NCBI GenBank assembly: GCA_029891385.1 | Contig: CM057227.1 | Location: forward strand, 58,529,567-58,593,566 | Length of the DNA: 64,000 nucleotides | Direction: 5' to 3' | Origin: Erythroxylum novogranatense | Lineage: Eukaryota; Streptophyta; Magnoliopsida; Malpighiales; Erythroxylaceae | In this document: in pieces, positions 35,707 to 49,200 of the stretch | Position numbering within the stretch: the stretch's first letter is position 1 | How the letters are laid out: each line of letters opens with the position of its first letter | Notes under the pieces: generated by a model | Seen by the model: only the letters and a program-made list of their open reading frames with translations | Told to the model about the DNA's origin: nothing | Databases searched by the model: none | Program-made: the position numbers and the translations under genes

Positions 35707-37657
35707 CGCTTGTGTTGTATATTCAGTCGAAATGATAACTAGGTCGGAATTCCATTGTGAATTGAGCTGTGTAGCATGCTGCTTCTGTGCAATTTCGAAC
35801 CAGTGTAGACTTAGGGTTTTCGAAATTTTCTGTCATAGACTTGCTCATAAGATGTTTCTGAATGTGTCTATAAAAGAAAAAAATTTATCGATGTCGATTG
35901 ATATGGTTTTGCTAATTTAATTCCCTAAGTTTCGGATGCTGTCTTGATGAACGTTTCTGAAACAGGTATGCTTGTAAATTCGAGAAGAAATTCTAGAAAA
36001 AAACTTTTTCGGATTGGTTTTCACCGACATGTCCCTAAGATGTTTTTGAATGTCTCTGTGGATGGAAAATTGTTTTCAAGGTGATTTACTATTTATTTCC
36101 GAATTTCTTGTGTGCTGTTGGGAATGTCTGTGTTGGAGAACACAGATTCTGGTTCGACTAGATTGCTGAGGTTCAATGCGTTTTTGTGGGAAATAAATCC
36201 TGGAAACATTCATGGAGCATTCTGGGAACATTTTTTAACCTCTGTAATTTTCTCATAATTTATTGAAAGTGTTTCAATGTTCATTTTGAGCAAAAGGCAG
36301 AGCTTGGCAGTTTTGAGAAACATGCTGGGGCTGTTTTGTTTGAAATGATTGCTTGTGTTATTTTCAGTTCCAATGCCTTGAATCATTTTTATAGTGATTA
36401 AAAATGTGTTATATTGATTTTGCATGCATCCCAAAATGAGATTCTTGAAATTTGGTTTCTAATAATTTTTGGATGTCGAATAGGTCACTTTAGCGTCTCG
36501 TTAGCTTATTCCGTTATCTTGGTTATTTTGGCCGTCACAATTTTGTGACAAGTGCTGAAGTAATTTTGATAACGTGTAGCCTACCTAGAGATACTTAGCA
36601 TGATTATTTGGTGTCCTTGAATTATGTGGAAATCTAGTGATTAATGGTGGATTAATCGGTTTCAAGTTTTTCTCATATAGTATGACTATTTGGCAAGCAT
36701 GATTTGATGAAAATGTTTCATTAGCACATTAATATAAAGGATAATATACTTGGTATATGGTATTGTGAATTGGAAATGCACGGATTGAGAATTAGCCGAT
36801 AAGATAGCAATTCCAAATGCACAATGAAAAAAGTCGACTTATATGTTCATAACTCGACTTGTTTGGTGCACTGTAGACTAATAAGTCGACTTGCACAATG
36901 GTACAAGTCGACTTGTTCATGCACAGTTACATAAGTCGACATATACATATACAAGTCGACTTATATCATGCCTTGGTGGGATGATGGGTGATTTTCGGTA
37001 TGAATTCAATGTGATTGATGCAATGCCCTAAATCAGACCATATAGTCATGGTGACTATGATCCTTGGATGAGATTAATTAGATGAGACCTAAAATCCCTC
37101 AACTTAAAATATGAAAACTAACGCCTTCCATTAATATGGCAAGAACCAGAGTTCTTATAGGGTTGGGTTGTTGAGCTAACCTCAAGCTCACTCTATACGA
37201 ATATGTTCAAACCATGAAAATAAGATTTTCGGATTAATGGGTCGGTTTTCCTAGAAGCGTTGATTTGTTGAGCTAACCTCAAGGTCAACGTGGACAGAGG
37301 CGAAATTGGGTAGTGTACATCAGATGTACACGCACCAAGTGTTGATAACCCAATGTATGTGCATACATCAACTGTTGATAGCACTGGGCGATAGTTGCAT
37401 TAGAGATGCAATTGGTATGACCGATACCTACCGATTGACCTAAGGTGACTTGTTGAGCTAACCTCAAGGTCATTTTTAGCAATGTCGGATATCGACCCAC
37501 TAGGTCATTGTGCCATTTTGTTTCTTGGATTCATGATGAGGGTTATGGATTCTATTGAAACTAGTGGGAGCCATATGTATGTCATTTAAGTCCTTATGAG
37601 CATACATTTAATTCTATTCTAACTTTCACTCTCTCTCTATGTTTAGGTTGGTTGAAG
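35707..37657 (+). other. C3 untranslated leader with palindrome array
   Basis: Homologous to the C2 leader. AAGTCGACTT sites start at 36831, 36883, 36905 and 36953 (perfect), and 36851 and 36933 (imperfect). Spacings 20, 32, 22, 28 and 20 match C2 except that C2 has two extra sites. The leader direct repeat (TTGTTGAGCTAACCTCAAGG type) starts at 37168, 37265 and 37450. No protein is seen. Confidence 0.88.
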
Positions 37658-37878
37658 ATGTCGACTAGTGTGAATCTTCACGCTCTAATGGACTCAAACA
37701 AATTAACCGGACCAAATTTTCTTGATTGGCTACGAAATCTGAGAATTGTTCTCAGATTTGAGGATCTAGGATATATCCTTGATTTTCCGCTTCCGGATCC
37801 ACTTCCTGAAGGAGCTTCTGATGATGATCAGAAGGCATATCGTAAGCATCTAAAAGACAGTGACATAGCCACCTGCAT
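37658..37878 (+). pseudogene. C3 gag, N-terminal part
   Basis: The ATG at 37658 gives MSTSVNLHALMDSNKLTGPN and the same WLRNLRIVL segment as C2. The frame is open for 73 codons up to SDIATCI, where the G3 LTR interrupts it. It continues at about 50033. Confidence 0.92.
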
Positions 37879-40800
37879 TGTAACATCCCCTCTCCTATAG
37901 GAAAAGGGTATTTTGGTAATTAGGACGGGTTCGGGATATTAAATTATATCGCGGCATGCACATACAACATATAGCCTTTCTGATTACTGATTGGTTGCAC
38001 ATGCACACAGTATACATGCATGCATGACATTGTCCTATTTAGGTTTTAAATTGAACTTCATGTGAAATTAATGGGATAATTGAGTTTGGAAAAATTATTT
38101 GGAGTCGCCATAAATTGTTTTACATTTTAGGGATTTTAGGAATTTTATGGATTTTTTCGAGACAATTCCGGATCGAAAAATCGCCAATCGCGAATCGGTC
38201 GATTTTCTAGAAGCAAAATCACTACCCAATGGTACTGTATTATTGGGTATATTATTTTGGGACCGAAAGTAGGGTCATTGGAGTTAAATGGAGTAAAATT
38301 TTGGACTGGACTAAAGAATTGATATTTTGACTTTTCAAATAAAAAGAAACCAATCAAATTATGCCATGAAAAAGGTCACATTAAATGCACCCTCTCATTG
38401 TTCTCGGATGAGTGTGTTTAAAGGAAAGGATGAAATTGTTTAGGCTTTTGTAAACTCATCTGAAAACACACAACAAAAAACTCTCTATTTAAACCATCGA
38501 ATTTTGCTCCTTTTCTCATCTTTCTTTGTAACTTTAAGCTACCATCTCTTAATCCATCAAAGCTAGAAGATGAGTTTGGTACATGCTTGGGAAGGGAAGG
38601 AGGTTGGTACTTTGGTGTAGAAGTTAGAAGTTAGAAGTTGAAGCTTGAAGGAGGTTTTGTATTAGGTAAGTTTTCATTTAAGGTTTGAGTTTTAAATGAG
38701 ATTTGCATAAGGAATTAAATGCCATGATAGTGAGGAGTGATTAATAAAAGGGTTTAAAGCATGTATTAGGTTCATGTAGGCATTAAAGTGGTGATTATTA
38801 TGATTTGAAGAAATGGGTATGAGGCTAGGTGAAGATGTATTGAAATTAATGATATGGTTTGATTTTGAGTTGAGTATGGATGATTATTTGAGTATATGAA
38901 TTGAAGAATTTAATGCTGCCAATTTTTCAGTATTAGCCCTAGTATATGCATGACTGTAGTAATATTTAATTTGTATTTATTTGGATGTCTAGTGATGTGA
39001 AAACGGCATTGGAAATGTTAGAACTAAGGTTAACATTAAATCTGGAAAGTTAGGGTTGAAATTGATGTTACTGATTTATTCATAACTTATTGTGTTGAAA
39101 TGAAAATGAGGTAAGGTTAGTGGCTACTGAAACTTTGGAATGTTGGCTTCAATTTAGGGTGAAATAGGTGTTGTTGAATTTCAATGATAGAAGGGTGAAT
39201 TTTTGCATGGAAAGTTACTGTTCCATTGCCTGTGAACAGTAACCGAAACCACAACATATGAACTTTGTTGATTTTTATGAATTAATTGAGATGGAATTAG
39301 GGAAAATGGTCTTTATGGAAGTTGTAGCATATTGAATTATCTTTCCATTTCTACTGATCTTGCTATTTTTAGAATTGTATATTGGGAGATATGAATTGAT
39401 TACTAATGACTAGTTTTGAGCATTTTGGATGAAACCTAGCTTAAGTGTGATTTTGTGAGTTTACTGATTTGAGGCAATTTTAACATTTTATGTGGACTGA
39501 ATTGGTGTGAGTGAGCTTCTGAAGAATTGTACAGGAAGAGATTACCTTGAAAATGATATATGGTGAGTAATTTTTAGAAGTCAGAATTGGGAGTTATGAT
39601 TTTTCAAAAATTGACCCTCCATCAGGTTATGAATGGCTGATCATAACATTAGCTTCTATAACAGTTTTGAAATTGATAGAGATCGAATTGGATGATGAGT
39701 GCTTCATGAAAATTGAAGTTTGAGATGTTATATTTTCAGGGATATAAAGTTCTGATTTTACTGACTTGTATACAGGGAGTTATGCTTGTTATAAGGTTAC
39801 TGCCCAAATTGGAGGATTTCAGGGACAGTAACATTGAATGAATTAATTGACTTCTTTAGAAATAGAATTTGATTTTGGGTTGTTCATAAAAGTTTTAGAG
39901 GACATTGTGAACTTATTGACCATATTTGTGTGGTAATTTATTACTAAAGAATCAGTGAGTTATGAAATTTTCAATGTACTGCCCTGTGTTAATGGAAATT
40001 GAGTAGGCAGAAGGTTTGATGGGATCTTTGATACCCTTAGGGTTGGAATTGATTTTTATGGTCTTCATGAAACTTGTAGAGGGTTTCATTATCTTTCCAA
40101 CAAGGTATAGTTTGCATTTTTCAGAAATGTGTAGGAAGAGTTAGGGGTGTTGGAAGTTTGGTTGGAAATCAGAAAATAAAAGGGGGAAATAAGGGTTTAT
40201 ATAAAAATATAAATTGTTGAGTTTTGGGTTCTTTCGTGAATAACTTTTCCGTCCGACGTCCGATTGACCTGATTCTTGAGGCATCGGATTCATCGAATAT
40301 TTAATTTCATTTTCTGAGAGATTCGGGATTTTTAGACGGGAATTTGACGTAGCCCTGGGTAACGGAACGGTGAATCACTGTTTTATTTAATTGGGGACCT
40401 ATAGAGGTCCGAATTGCGCACCGTCAGTGCCTATGGATTTCTAATTTTTAATAGAATTTTACTTTTGGAAAATATTGGATTAAGGCCGGGAATGCCATGA
40501 ACATGCATTATACACATTTTACTGATTTCATGTGCATTGTTTGGTCATTTATACCAATGGTAATGGTTATTCATTTAACTTGCTATAGAGGCTCAAGTGG
40601 ACCGTCGTTCCACGATTTGGCGAGACTTCCGGCGCTAGCGTGGAAGTTATTAGGTGAGTAACCTAGTTGGTTATTCCAATCTATGTGATTATAACGTGAT
40701 TTGATTGCCTACGGGGATTACGTGGATTATATGTGGCATTACCGATCGTGCTTTACGCGAGGCAACCGCCTAATTGGACCAATATTTGGACGTGTATTAT

Positions 40801-41646
40801 CATGTTTATCGCTATGGAACATGTGCATTCATGCACAAATGCATCCCATCGTTAAAAGGAAAGTTGTGAACCGAGACACCATCAGATCGAACCGAGCCTA
40901 GAGCTCGATATACTGAACCGAGCCTCGAGCTCGACGGGAGATAATTCTCCCGAGATGCGTCTATACTGATCACTGTTATGCGCTCGGTCACAATACTGAA
41001 ATGAACTAGAAAAGAGTCACATGTGCATTGCATACTGGACTGAATATTTGGAAATGTCTTGACTGGTTCTTTATACACCGCTCGTGGTCTCAGATATCTG
41101 TATAAGTGTACTGTGATTGTTTCAATCGTGTGTTTTGTATAATTATTGAATGAGTACTGTATCATGCTTATGTGATACATGAATTGGGAGAACCATCGAT
41201 GATGGTTTCTCATTGAGTTCGCAAACTCATCCAAAATTGCAATTTATTTTTCGTGCCTAAGCATGATGATAGCTCCCTCGGACTTTGTAGAGTAGATCAT
41301 GTGAATTGGCGAGAAGCGATGGCTCAAAGGTCGGTCACCGGGCTTTCTTTTGGAGACTTATAGTTAGATCTGTTTGTTGTACATTACAGTATGTCATTTA
41401 GTGAGTAGTGTTTTGGAGCATGTGTAAACTAAACATATTGACAGTTTGTAAATTACTGACTTTTGAGTGAATGAAATGGAATCTAATTTGGTTTTAAAAA
41501 GTGGTCAATTTCTTATTACTGGCTTATGATTGTGATGCCATGAGGAGTGTAGTGGTTGTTGTCAGTAGTGGTCTCTTGTCGTAGGATATGTATGGGAATG
41601 ACCTACGGGCGTTCCGGTGGATACCCTATGGTAAGGGGGCTCTACA
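37879..41646 (+). repeat. G3 5' LTR
   Basis: The 3,768-bp LTR holds a TAG|GTAAGT donor (38665/38666), a series of units about 180 bp long (39385-40143), a 'ccgtccgacgtccgattgacc' block (about 40249), and the end GGCTCTACA. It differs from the 3' LTR mostly at CTG/CAG positions in its last 1.2 kb. Confidence 0.95.
39385..40143. repeat. Degenerate units of about 180 bp in the G3 LTR
   Basis: A 'gagttatg'-type anchor recurs at 39385 (gagatatg), 39591, 39777, 39957 and 40138: spacings 206, 186, 180, 181. Within each unit lies a 'tcatgaaa.ttgtagag ... gatataaagtttg' segment. The same series is in the 3' LTR and, more diverged, in the G1 and G2 LTRs. Confidence 0.75.
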
Positions 41647-41651
41647 TTAGG

Positions 41652-41663
41652 TGGTATCAGAGC
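41652..41663 (+). other. G3 primer-binding site
   Basis: TGGTATCAGAGC, five bases after the 5' LTR. Confidence 0.94.
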
Positions 41664-41809
41664 ATGGTTTGGCATCTTTTGGGAGTAGTAACAATTTAGG
41701 TCTGAATTTGATGGAACTATTGGAACTGATCAGAATTTTTGTTTTGTTTTAGGTCTTCTGCATTAGGTGATCAGTCGAAGGCGGACCAAATGACCAAGGA
41801 TCGATGGGC

Positions 41810-42690
41810 GAGTAGAGTCTTCTATGCCTCGTCTCGAGGATTTGCCTCTCGAGTTCCCGTGAGACGGAGAGGAGGTATGACTTGTTGCGCAAGGTGGGTC
41901 CAGATTTCTATGGCGAGATGCACCCGAGGCCGAGGGATGGTTGGAGAGGACGAGAGAGTCTTCGATCAGATGGATCGCGAACTCGATGAGAGGTTCGATT
42001 ATGCGGTATCACCATTGCGGGCCCAAAGATATAAGTGGTGGAAGATCGTGCAGCGGTACCACCGTGCCTTGCTTCTCGTTATGGGATGATTTTCTGAGGG
42101 CCTTCAGGGATAATTATATGCCCAAGGTCTATCTTGATATGAAGATGCAGGAGTTTTTGGAACTGAAGCAGGGTCGGATGTCGGTGGCAGAATATGAGGT
42201 GAAATTTAATGAGCTGATAGATTATGCCACTGTGATGATCCCGACTGAGGCTGATAAGTGCCGGAGGTTCGAGAATGGCCTCAATACTGAGATCCTTACC
42301 AGGTTGGCTCGGTCGGACATGGGTACATTCATTGAGTTGAGGGCTACTGCCGTGCGAGTGGAGCAGCTGATGAGACAGAGACAGGCTGAGATTGGGTCCC
42401 GGGGTAAGCGGCCAAGTGATAGTCAGGGCAGCTCTGGCAGGAGCTTTAGTAAGCGCCAGAAGGGACTTTCGGTCTCCGGAGGTTCGAGACAGTCTGGATT
42501 TGGACAGAGAGGGCGATTTGTACAGGCTGGTAGTGGTAGTGGTAGAGGTTCTGGACAGGTTCCGCCGGTGTGCCCGCATTGTGAGAGGAGACACAGTGGG
42601 GAGTGTTAGTGGCTTACTGGAGCCTGCTTGAGGTGCGGCTCGACAGAGCATCAGGTCAGGGACTGCCCGGATACTTTGAGAGTTCAGTCT
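41810..42690 (+). pseudogene. G3 gag
   Basis: The open stretch 41941-42609 contains the retrotransposon Gag core (FLRAFRDNYMPKVYLDMKMQ, then FLELKQGRMSVAEYEVKFNE), a basic Ser/Gly/Arg-rich linker and a zinc knuckle CPHCERRHSGEC interrupted by TAG at 42607. The same frame continues into a second knuckle, CLRCGSTEHQVRDCP. Upstream the N-terminus is shifted between frames (41739-42089), so the start is uncertain; ATG 41824 is one candidate. A 'tttgttttag' acceptor-like site at about 41752 precedes it. Confidence 0.88.
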
Positions 42691-43453
42691 GCTGGTAGTG
42701 GACGAGTTGGGAGTAATCTGTTGTGCAGTGAGTAGAGTGGGTGGATCCCAGACGGAGGGCCGAGGTAGAGGCCATGGTAGAGCTGAGGGGTCCTTTGTGA
42801 GGACTGAGGGTCGGGGCAGCCGACCACAGTCCCAGGCGAGAGTATACGCCTTGACGCGGCAGGAGGCCCAGGATTCCCCTGATGTTGTAGCTGGTATGCT
42901 TCTCCTTTCTGATATTGAGGCATTTGCTCTGCTGGATCCTGGATCCACACATTCTTTTATTGCACCTCATATGGCATGTAGATTGCATGGGGATAGGGAG
43001 ATGCTATAGTATGGGCTAGAGGTGAGTACACCTCTAGGTACTACTACTGCATTAGGAGAGGTCTGTAGGGGATGCTCGATCCAGATTGATCAAGCAGTAT
43101 TGAGGGCAGATCTTATAGTATTGCCTCTGAGAGAGATCGATGTGATTCTGGGGATGGACTGGCTTACTGCCCATAGGGCTATCATGGACTGCTATACTAA
43201 GGAGGTTGTGCTGGAGTCTCCTGGTCAACCTAGAGTAGTGTTCAGAGGAGTTAGTCAGGCAGTGCCAGCCCGGATGATCTCTTTCCTTAGTGCTCTGAGA
43301 TTGATGCAGGGAGGTTGTGAGGCATATCTGGCTCATGTGGTTGACACCAGAGTTGAAAGCGAGAGGCTTGAGGATATTCCGTGGTTAGGAAATTTCCGAT
43401 GTGTTTCGATGAGTTACCGGTTTACTGCGGATCGGAGACGAGTTTACTATTGA
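42691..43453 (+). pseudogene. G3 protease
   Basis: Two open stretches (42698-43009, 43022-43453) are separated by a TAG. The first has the aspartic-protease active site in its plant gypsy form, ALLDPGSTHSFIAPHMA (about 42925-42975). The second has the downstream IDVILGMDWLTAHRA segment (about 43135-43180). The enzyme would cleave the polyprotein during particle maturation. A frame change follows before the reverse transcriptase. Confidence 0.88.
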
Positions 43454-43493
43454 CCTCGCCTGTGCATCGCTCCTATATCTATACCTCCATATA

Positions 43494-44303
43494 GGATGGC
43501 ACCTGTGGAACTGAGGGAGTAGAAGGTTCAGTTACGTGGAGTTATTGGAGAAGGGGTTTATCGGACCCAGTGTCTCCCCAGGGGAGCTCCAGCCTGCATT
43601 TGTGAAGAAACAAGATGGGACTTTGAGGTCAGCATCGATTATAGGCAAATTAATCGGTGACAAGAAAGAATAAGTACCCACTGCCTAGGATTGATGACTT
43701 ATTTGATCAGTTGCAGGGAGCTCAGGTATTCACCAAGTTGGATCTGCGATCTGGTTACTATCAGTTGAAGATTGCAGAGGCCGATGTGCCTAAGAGTGCC
43801 TTCAGGAGCAGGTATGGGCATTTCAAGTTTCTAGTGATGCCGTTTGGGTTGACTAATGCCCCGTCAGCTTTTATGGCCTTGATGAATAAGGTATTTCAGC
43901 CCTACCGGATCGGTTTGTTATTGTTTTCATTGATGACATTTGGTGTATTCGAGGGATAGACAGAGCATAGTGAGCATTTGAGGATTGTGTTACGCATTTA
44001 CGAGGGAGAGATAGTTGTACACCAAATTCAGCAAATGTGAATTTTGGCTGAATCGGTGATTTTTGGGGCATATAGTATTTGGAGAGGGTATTGGTGGATC
44101 CGAGTAAGGTTGAGGCGATCTTGAAGGGGAAGCTCCTAGGAATGTGCCGAGATTGAGTTTCTCGATTAGCGGGTTATTACCGGAGGTTTGTCGAGGGTTC
44201 TCATTGATCTCACCCTCCGACAAAACTTCGAGGAAGAATGTGCCATTCAGATGGACCGAGGAGTGTCGGAAGAGTTTTGAGGAGTCAAAACATCGGTTGA
44301 CTC
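43494..44303 (+). pseudogene. G3 reverse transcriptase
   Basis: Pieces in different frames: a start like MAPVELRE (about 43496), then [20 protein letters not shown] and [18 protein letters not shown] (43657-43959). The catalytic FVIVFIDDI segment (about 43914-43940) sits one frame off. The 44144-44344 frame overlaps the connection domain. At least three shifts are needed to join them, so it is inactive as written. Confidence 0.9.
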
Positions 44304-45194
44304 ATGCACCGTGTTGGCTATTCCATCCGGACCGGAGGATTTGAGGTGTACAACGATGCATCACATCGTGGATCGGGGTGTGTTCGATGCAAAGATGGTA
44401 GAGTCATTGCCTATGCCTCGAGATGCTTGAGGTCTCACGAGGTAAACTATCCTGCTCATGATTTAGAACTAGCTGCAGTTGTGTTTGCACTGAAGATTTG
44501 GAGGCATTACCTGTGTGGTGACACTTTTCAGATCTTCACTGACCACAAGAGTTTGAGATATTTACTGAGCCAGAGAGAATTGAATTTGAGACAGAGGAGG
44601 TGGCTTGAGTTGTTGAAGGACTATGACTGTACTATCGAGTATCACCCTGGGAAAGCTAATGTGGTGGCAGATGCTCTGAGTAGGAAGTCACATACTAGTA
44701 CAGCTCAGATTCAGGCAATGAGGTTGCCTAACTTGATTCAGTTGAGAGCTTTGAATGTGCAGTTGAATCTGGAGCAGGATGGAGTATTATTGGCTACATT
44801 GAGACTGAGACCAATGCTACTGGACAGGATCAGGAAAGTTCAGGATAAGGATCTTGTTATGGTGAGACTGATTGAGAAAGTAAAAACTGATCTGAGTTCT
44901 GAGTTTGATGTGAGAGATGAGACTTTGTGGTTGAGACAGAGACTTTGTGTGCCTGATGTGGATGATTTGAGGCGAGAGATACTAGAGGAGGCTCACATGG
45001 CCATATATGCTATGCATCCTAGTACTACCAAGATGTATAACACCCTTAAGCAACATTTCTGGTGGCCTGGTATGAAGAAGCAGGTAGCTGAGTATGTGTC
45101 TAGGTGTTTGACGTGCCAGCAAGTTAAGGCTGAGCACCAGGCTCCAGTAGGGAAGCTTCATTCGTTGCCCATTCCGGAGTGGAAACGGGAATGA
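44304..45194 (+). CDS. G3 RNase H and integrase N-terminal domain (open fragment)
   Basis: The longest open stretch in G3 (296 codons). It begins inside RNase H with [12 protein letters not shown], continues [20 protein letters not shown] and [11 protein letters not shown], ends the domain at [10 protein letters not shown], and then carries the integrase HHCC zinc domain ([20 protein letters not shown], then [12 protein letters not shown]). It stops at TGA 45192, where the neighbouring frame continues as [20 protein letters not shown]. The apparent Met start at 44304 is only the edge of an open frame, not a real translation start: the protein is part of a Gag-Pol polyprotein. RNase H removes the RNA template; the zinc domain stabilises integrase. 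Confidence 0.9.
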   Translation: MHRVGYSIRTGGFEVYNDASHRGSGCVRCKDGRVIAYASRCLRSHEVNYPAHDLELAAVVFALKIWRHYLCGDTFQIFTDHKSLRYLLSQRELNLRQRRWLELLKDYDCTIEYHPGKANVVADALSRKSHTSTAQIQAMRLPNLIQLRALNVQLNLEQDGVLLATLRLRPMLLDRIRKVQDKDLVMVRLIEKVKTDLSSEFDVRDETLWLRQRLCVPDVDDLRREILEEAHMAIYAMHPSTTKMYNTLKQHFWWPGMKKQVAEYVSRCLTCQQVKAEHQAPVGKLHSLPIPEWKRE

Positions 45195-46057
45195 ATCACC
45201 ATGGATTTCATTATGGAGTTACCTAGGACGCCGAGGCAGCATGACGCTATCTGGGTCATAATGGACCGGTTGACTAAATTGACCCATTTCTTGGTAGTGA
45301 GGGAGAATAATACCATGGATCAGTTGGCCCAGAAGTATGTGGCGGAGATAGTGAGACTGCATGGGGTCCCGGTGTCGATAGTGTCTGACAGGGATCCCAG
45401 ATTTACTTCGAGATTTTGGCAGAGTTTGCAGTCTGCTATGGGTACTAGATCAATTTCAAGATGAAAGATTTCATCCTCGCATGATGGGCGAGTGAGAGGA
45501 CAATTAAGACTGCTGAGGATATGCTTCGGCTTGTGTATTGGAGTTCGAGGAGGAGCATGGGATCGAGATTTAGCCCCGATTGAGTTTGCATACAACAATC
45601 ATTATCATAGTAGCATCGGGATGGCTCCATATGAGGCCTTCGTATGGGCGACCATGTAGATCGCCTTTGTATTGGGATGAAGAGGGTGTGAGGATGATCG
45701 AGGTCCCGAGTGATTCAGATACCGCTGATAAAGTGAGATCGATTCTGAGTCGCATCAAGCGCCGTGATAGATGTAAGAGTTATGTGGATCAAGATAGAGG
45801 GACATTGAGTATAATGTGGGCGACAGAGTATTCTTACGGTGTCACCGTGGCGTGGTGTAATCGAGATTTGGGAGAAAGGGTGTTAAGCCCTAGTACATTG
45901 GTCCATATGAGATCACCGAGAGGATCGGACCTTTGGCCTCTGAGCTAGCTTTACCGAGTGAGATGTCTCGCCATACATGACGCCTTCCATGTGAGTATGC
46001 TCCGCAGATATCGGTCGGATCCGACACATGTGATACTGCTCAGAGATTGAGGTCTCC
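45195..46057 (+). pseudogene. G3 integrase catalytic core and C-terminal part
   Basis: The open stretch 45201-45464 includes the first acidic region ([13 protein letters not shown]) and [16 protein letters not shown]. The third acidic residue lies in the scrambled sequence after 45464. From there to about 46060 the text is recognisable only in short shifted pieces and is poor in CTG/CAG compared with upstream DNA. Confidence 0.82.
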
Positions 46058-46271
46058 AATGAATCTGAAAGCATGTGGAGGAGCCGATCCAGATTATCGG
46101 GTCTCGGTGAAACAATTGAGGAATAAGAGTATTCCATCGGTGAAGGTTCTCTCGAGAAACCATTCGACCGAGGAGGCTACCGGGAGACCGAGGAGCATAT
46201 GAGGAGACAAGATCCTCACCTTTTTATCAATCGTAAGAATTTCGAGGACTAAATTTTGTTAGAGGGAGAAT
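46058..46271 (+). pseudogene. G3 chromodomain-like tail and polypurine tract
   Basis: Shifted pieces resemble the end of a Tekay/Del integrase: an acidic 'EEATG' phrase (about 46165), then 'DPHLF'-like text (about 46210-46225) and the tail agaatttcgaggacta (about 46237). The purine tract AGAGGGAGAAT (46261-46271) abuts the 3' LTR. Chromodomains steer integration to heterochromatin in this family. Identification rests on position and fragments only. Confidence 0.55.
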
Positions 46272-49200
46272 TGTAACATCCCTCTCCTATAGAAAAGGGT
46301 ATTTTGGTAATTAGGACGGGTTCGGGATATTAAATTATATCGCTGCATGCACATACAAAGATATAGCCTTTCGACATCGATTGGTTGCACATGCACACAA
46401 GATACATGCATGCATGACATTGTCCTACTTTAGTTTTAAATTGAACTTCATGTGAAATTAATGGATAATTGAGTTTGGAAAAATTATTTGAGTCGTCATA
46501 AATTGTTTTACATTTTAGGATTTTAGGAATTTTTGGATTTTTCCGAGACAATTCCCGGATCGAAAAATCGCCAATTAGCTTAATCGATCGATTTTCGGTA
46601 GCAAAAATCACTACCCAATGGTACTGTATTATTGGGTATATTATTTTGGGACTGAAAGTAGGGTCATTGGAGTTAAATGGAGTAAAATTTTAGACTGGAC
46701 TAAAGAATTGATATTTTGACTTTTCAAATAAAAAGAAACCAATCAAATTATGCCATGAAAAAGGTCACATTAAATTCACCCTCTCATTGTTCTCGGATGA
46801 GTGTGTTTAAAGGAAAGGATGAAATTGTTTAGGCTTTTGTAAACTCATCCGAAAACACACAACACAAAACTCTCTATTTAAACCATCGAATTTTGCTCCT
46901 TTTCTCATCTTTCTTTGTAACTTTAAGCTACCATCTCTTAATCCATCAAAGCTAGAAGATGAGTTTGGTACATGTTTGGGAAGGGAAGGAGGTTGGTACT
47001 TTGGTGTAGAAGTTAGAAGTTAGAAGTTGAAGCTTGAAGGAGGTTTTGTATTAGGTAAGTTTTCATTTAAGGTTTGAGTTTTAAATGAGATTTGCATAAG
47101 GAATTAAATGCCATGATAGTGAGGAGTGATTAATAAAAGGGTTTAAAGCATGTATTAGGTTCATGTAGGCATTAAAGTGATGATTATTATGATTTGAAGA
47201 AATGGGTATGAGGCTAGGTGAAGATGTATTGAAATTAATGATATGGTTTGATTTTGAGTTGAGTATGGATGATTATTTGAGTATATGAATTGAGGAATTT
47301 AATGCTGCCAATTTTTCAGTATTAGCCCTAGTATATGCATGAATGTAGTAATATTTAATTTGTATTTATTTGGATGTCTAGTGATGTGAAAAAGGCATTG
47401 GAAATGTTAGAACTAAGGTTAACATTAAATCTGGAAAGTTAGGGTTGAAATTGCTGTTACTCATTTATTCATAACTTATTGTGTAGAAATGCAAATGAGG
47501 TAAGGTTAGTGGCTACTGAAACTTTGGAATGTTGGCTTCAATTTAGGGTGAAATAGGTATTGTTGAATTTCAATGATAGAAGGGTGAATTTTTGCATGGA
47601 AAGTTACTATTCCATTGCCTGTGAACAGTAACCGAAACCACAACATATGAACTTTGTTGATTTTTATGAATTAATTGAGATGGAATTAGGGAAAATGGTC
47701 TGTATGGAAGTTGTAGCATATTGAATTATATTTCCATTGCTACTGATCTTGATATTTTTAGAATTTTATATTGGGAGATATGAATTGATTACTAATGACT
47801 GGTTTTGAGCATTTTGGATGAAACCTAGCTTAAGTGTGATTTTGTGAGTTTACTGATTGGAGGAAATTTTAACATTTTATGTGGACTGAATTGGTGTGTG
47901 TGAGCTTCTGAAGAATTGTAGAGGAAGAGATTACCTTGAAAATGATATATGGTGAGTAATTTTTAGAAGTCAGAATTGGGAGTTATAATTTTTCAAAAAT
48001 TGACCCTCCATCAGGTTATGAATGTCTGATCATAACAGTAGCTTCTATAACAGTTTTGAAATTGATAAAGATCGAATTGGATGATGAGTGCTTCATGAAA
48101 ATTGAAGTTTGAGATGTTATCTTTTCAGGGATATAAAGTTCTGATTTTACTGACTTGTATACAGGGAGTTATGCTTGTTATAAGGTAACTGCCCAAATTG
48201 GAGGATTTCAGGGACAGTAACATTGAATGAATTAATTGACTTGTTTAGAAATAGAATTTTATTTTGGGTTGTTCATGAACGTTGTAGATGACATTTTGAA
48301 CTTATTGACCATATGTTTGTGGTAATTTATTACTGAAGAATCAGTGAGTTATGAAATTGTCAATGTACTGCCCTGTGTTAATGGAAATTGAGTAGGCAGA
48401 AGGTTTGATGGGATATTTGATACCCTTAGGGTTGGAATTGATTTTTATGGTCTTCATGAAACTTGTAGAGGGTTTCATTATCTTTCCAACAAGGTATAGT
48501 TTGCATTTTTCAGAAATGTGTAGGAAGAGTTATGGGTGTTGAAAGTTTGGTTGGAAATCAGAAAATAAAAGGGGGAAATAAGGGTTTATATAAAAATATA
48601 AATTGTTAAGTTTTGGGTTCTTTCGTGAATAACTTTTCCGTCCGACGTCCGATTGACCTGATTCTTGAGGCATCGGATTCATCGAATATTTAATTTCATT
48701 TTCTGAGAGATTCGGGATTTTTAGACGGGAATTTGACGTAACCCCGGGTAACGGAATCGTGAATCATTTTATTTAATCGGGGACCTATAGAGGTCCGAAT
48801 CATGCACCGCCGTCGGTGCCTATGGATTTCTAATTTTAATAGAATTTTATTTTGGGAAAATATTGATTAAGGCCGGAATGCCATGAACATGCATTATACA
48901 CATTTTACTTGATTTCACGTGCATTGTTTGGTCATTTATACCAATGGTAATGGTTATTCATTTAACTTGCTATATAGGCTCAAGTGGACCGTCGCTCCAC
49001 GATTTGGCGAGACTTCCGGCGCTAGCGTGGAAGTTATTAGGTGAGGAACCTAGTTGGTTATTCCAATCTATGTGATTATAACTGTGATTTGATTGCCCTA
49101 CGGGGATTACGTGGATTATATGTGGCATTACTGACTGTGCTTTACGTGAGGCAACTATCTAATTGGACTGAATATTTGGACTATGTATTATCATGTTTAC

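Noticed and set aside
42079..42948. 289-codon minus-strand frame opposite G3 gag/protease
   Set aside because: It is a shadow of the well-supported plus-strand Gag linker and protease. Ser/Pro-rich composition results from the antisense of that codon pattern.
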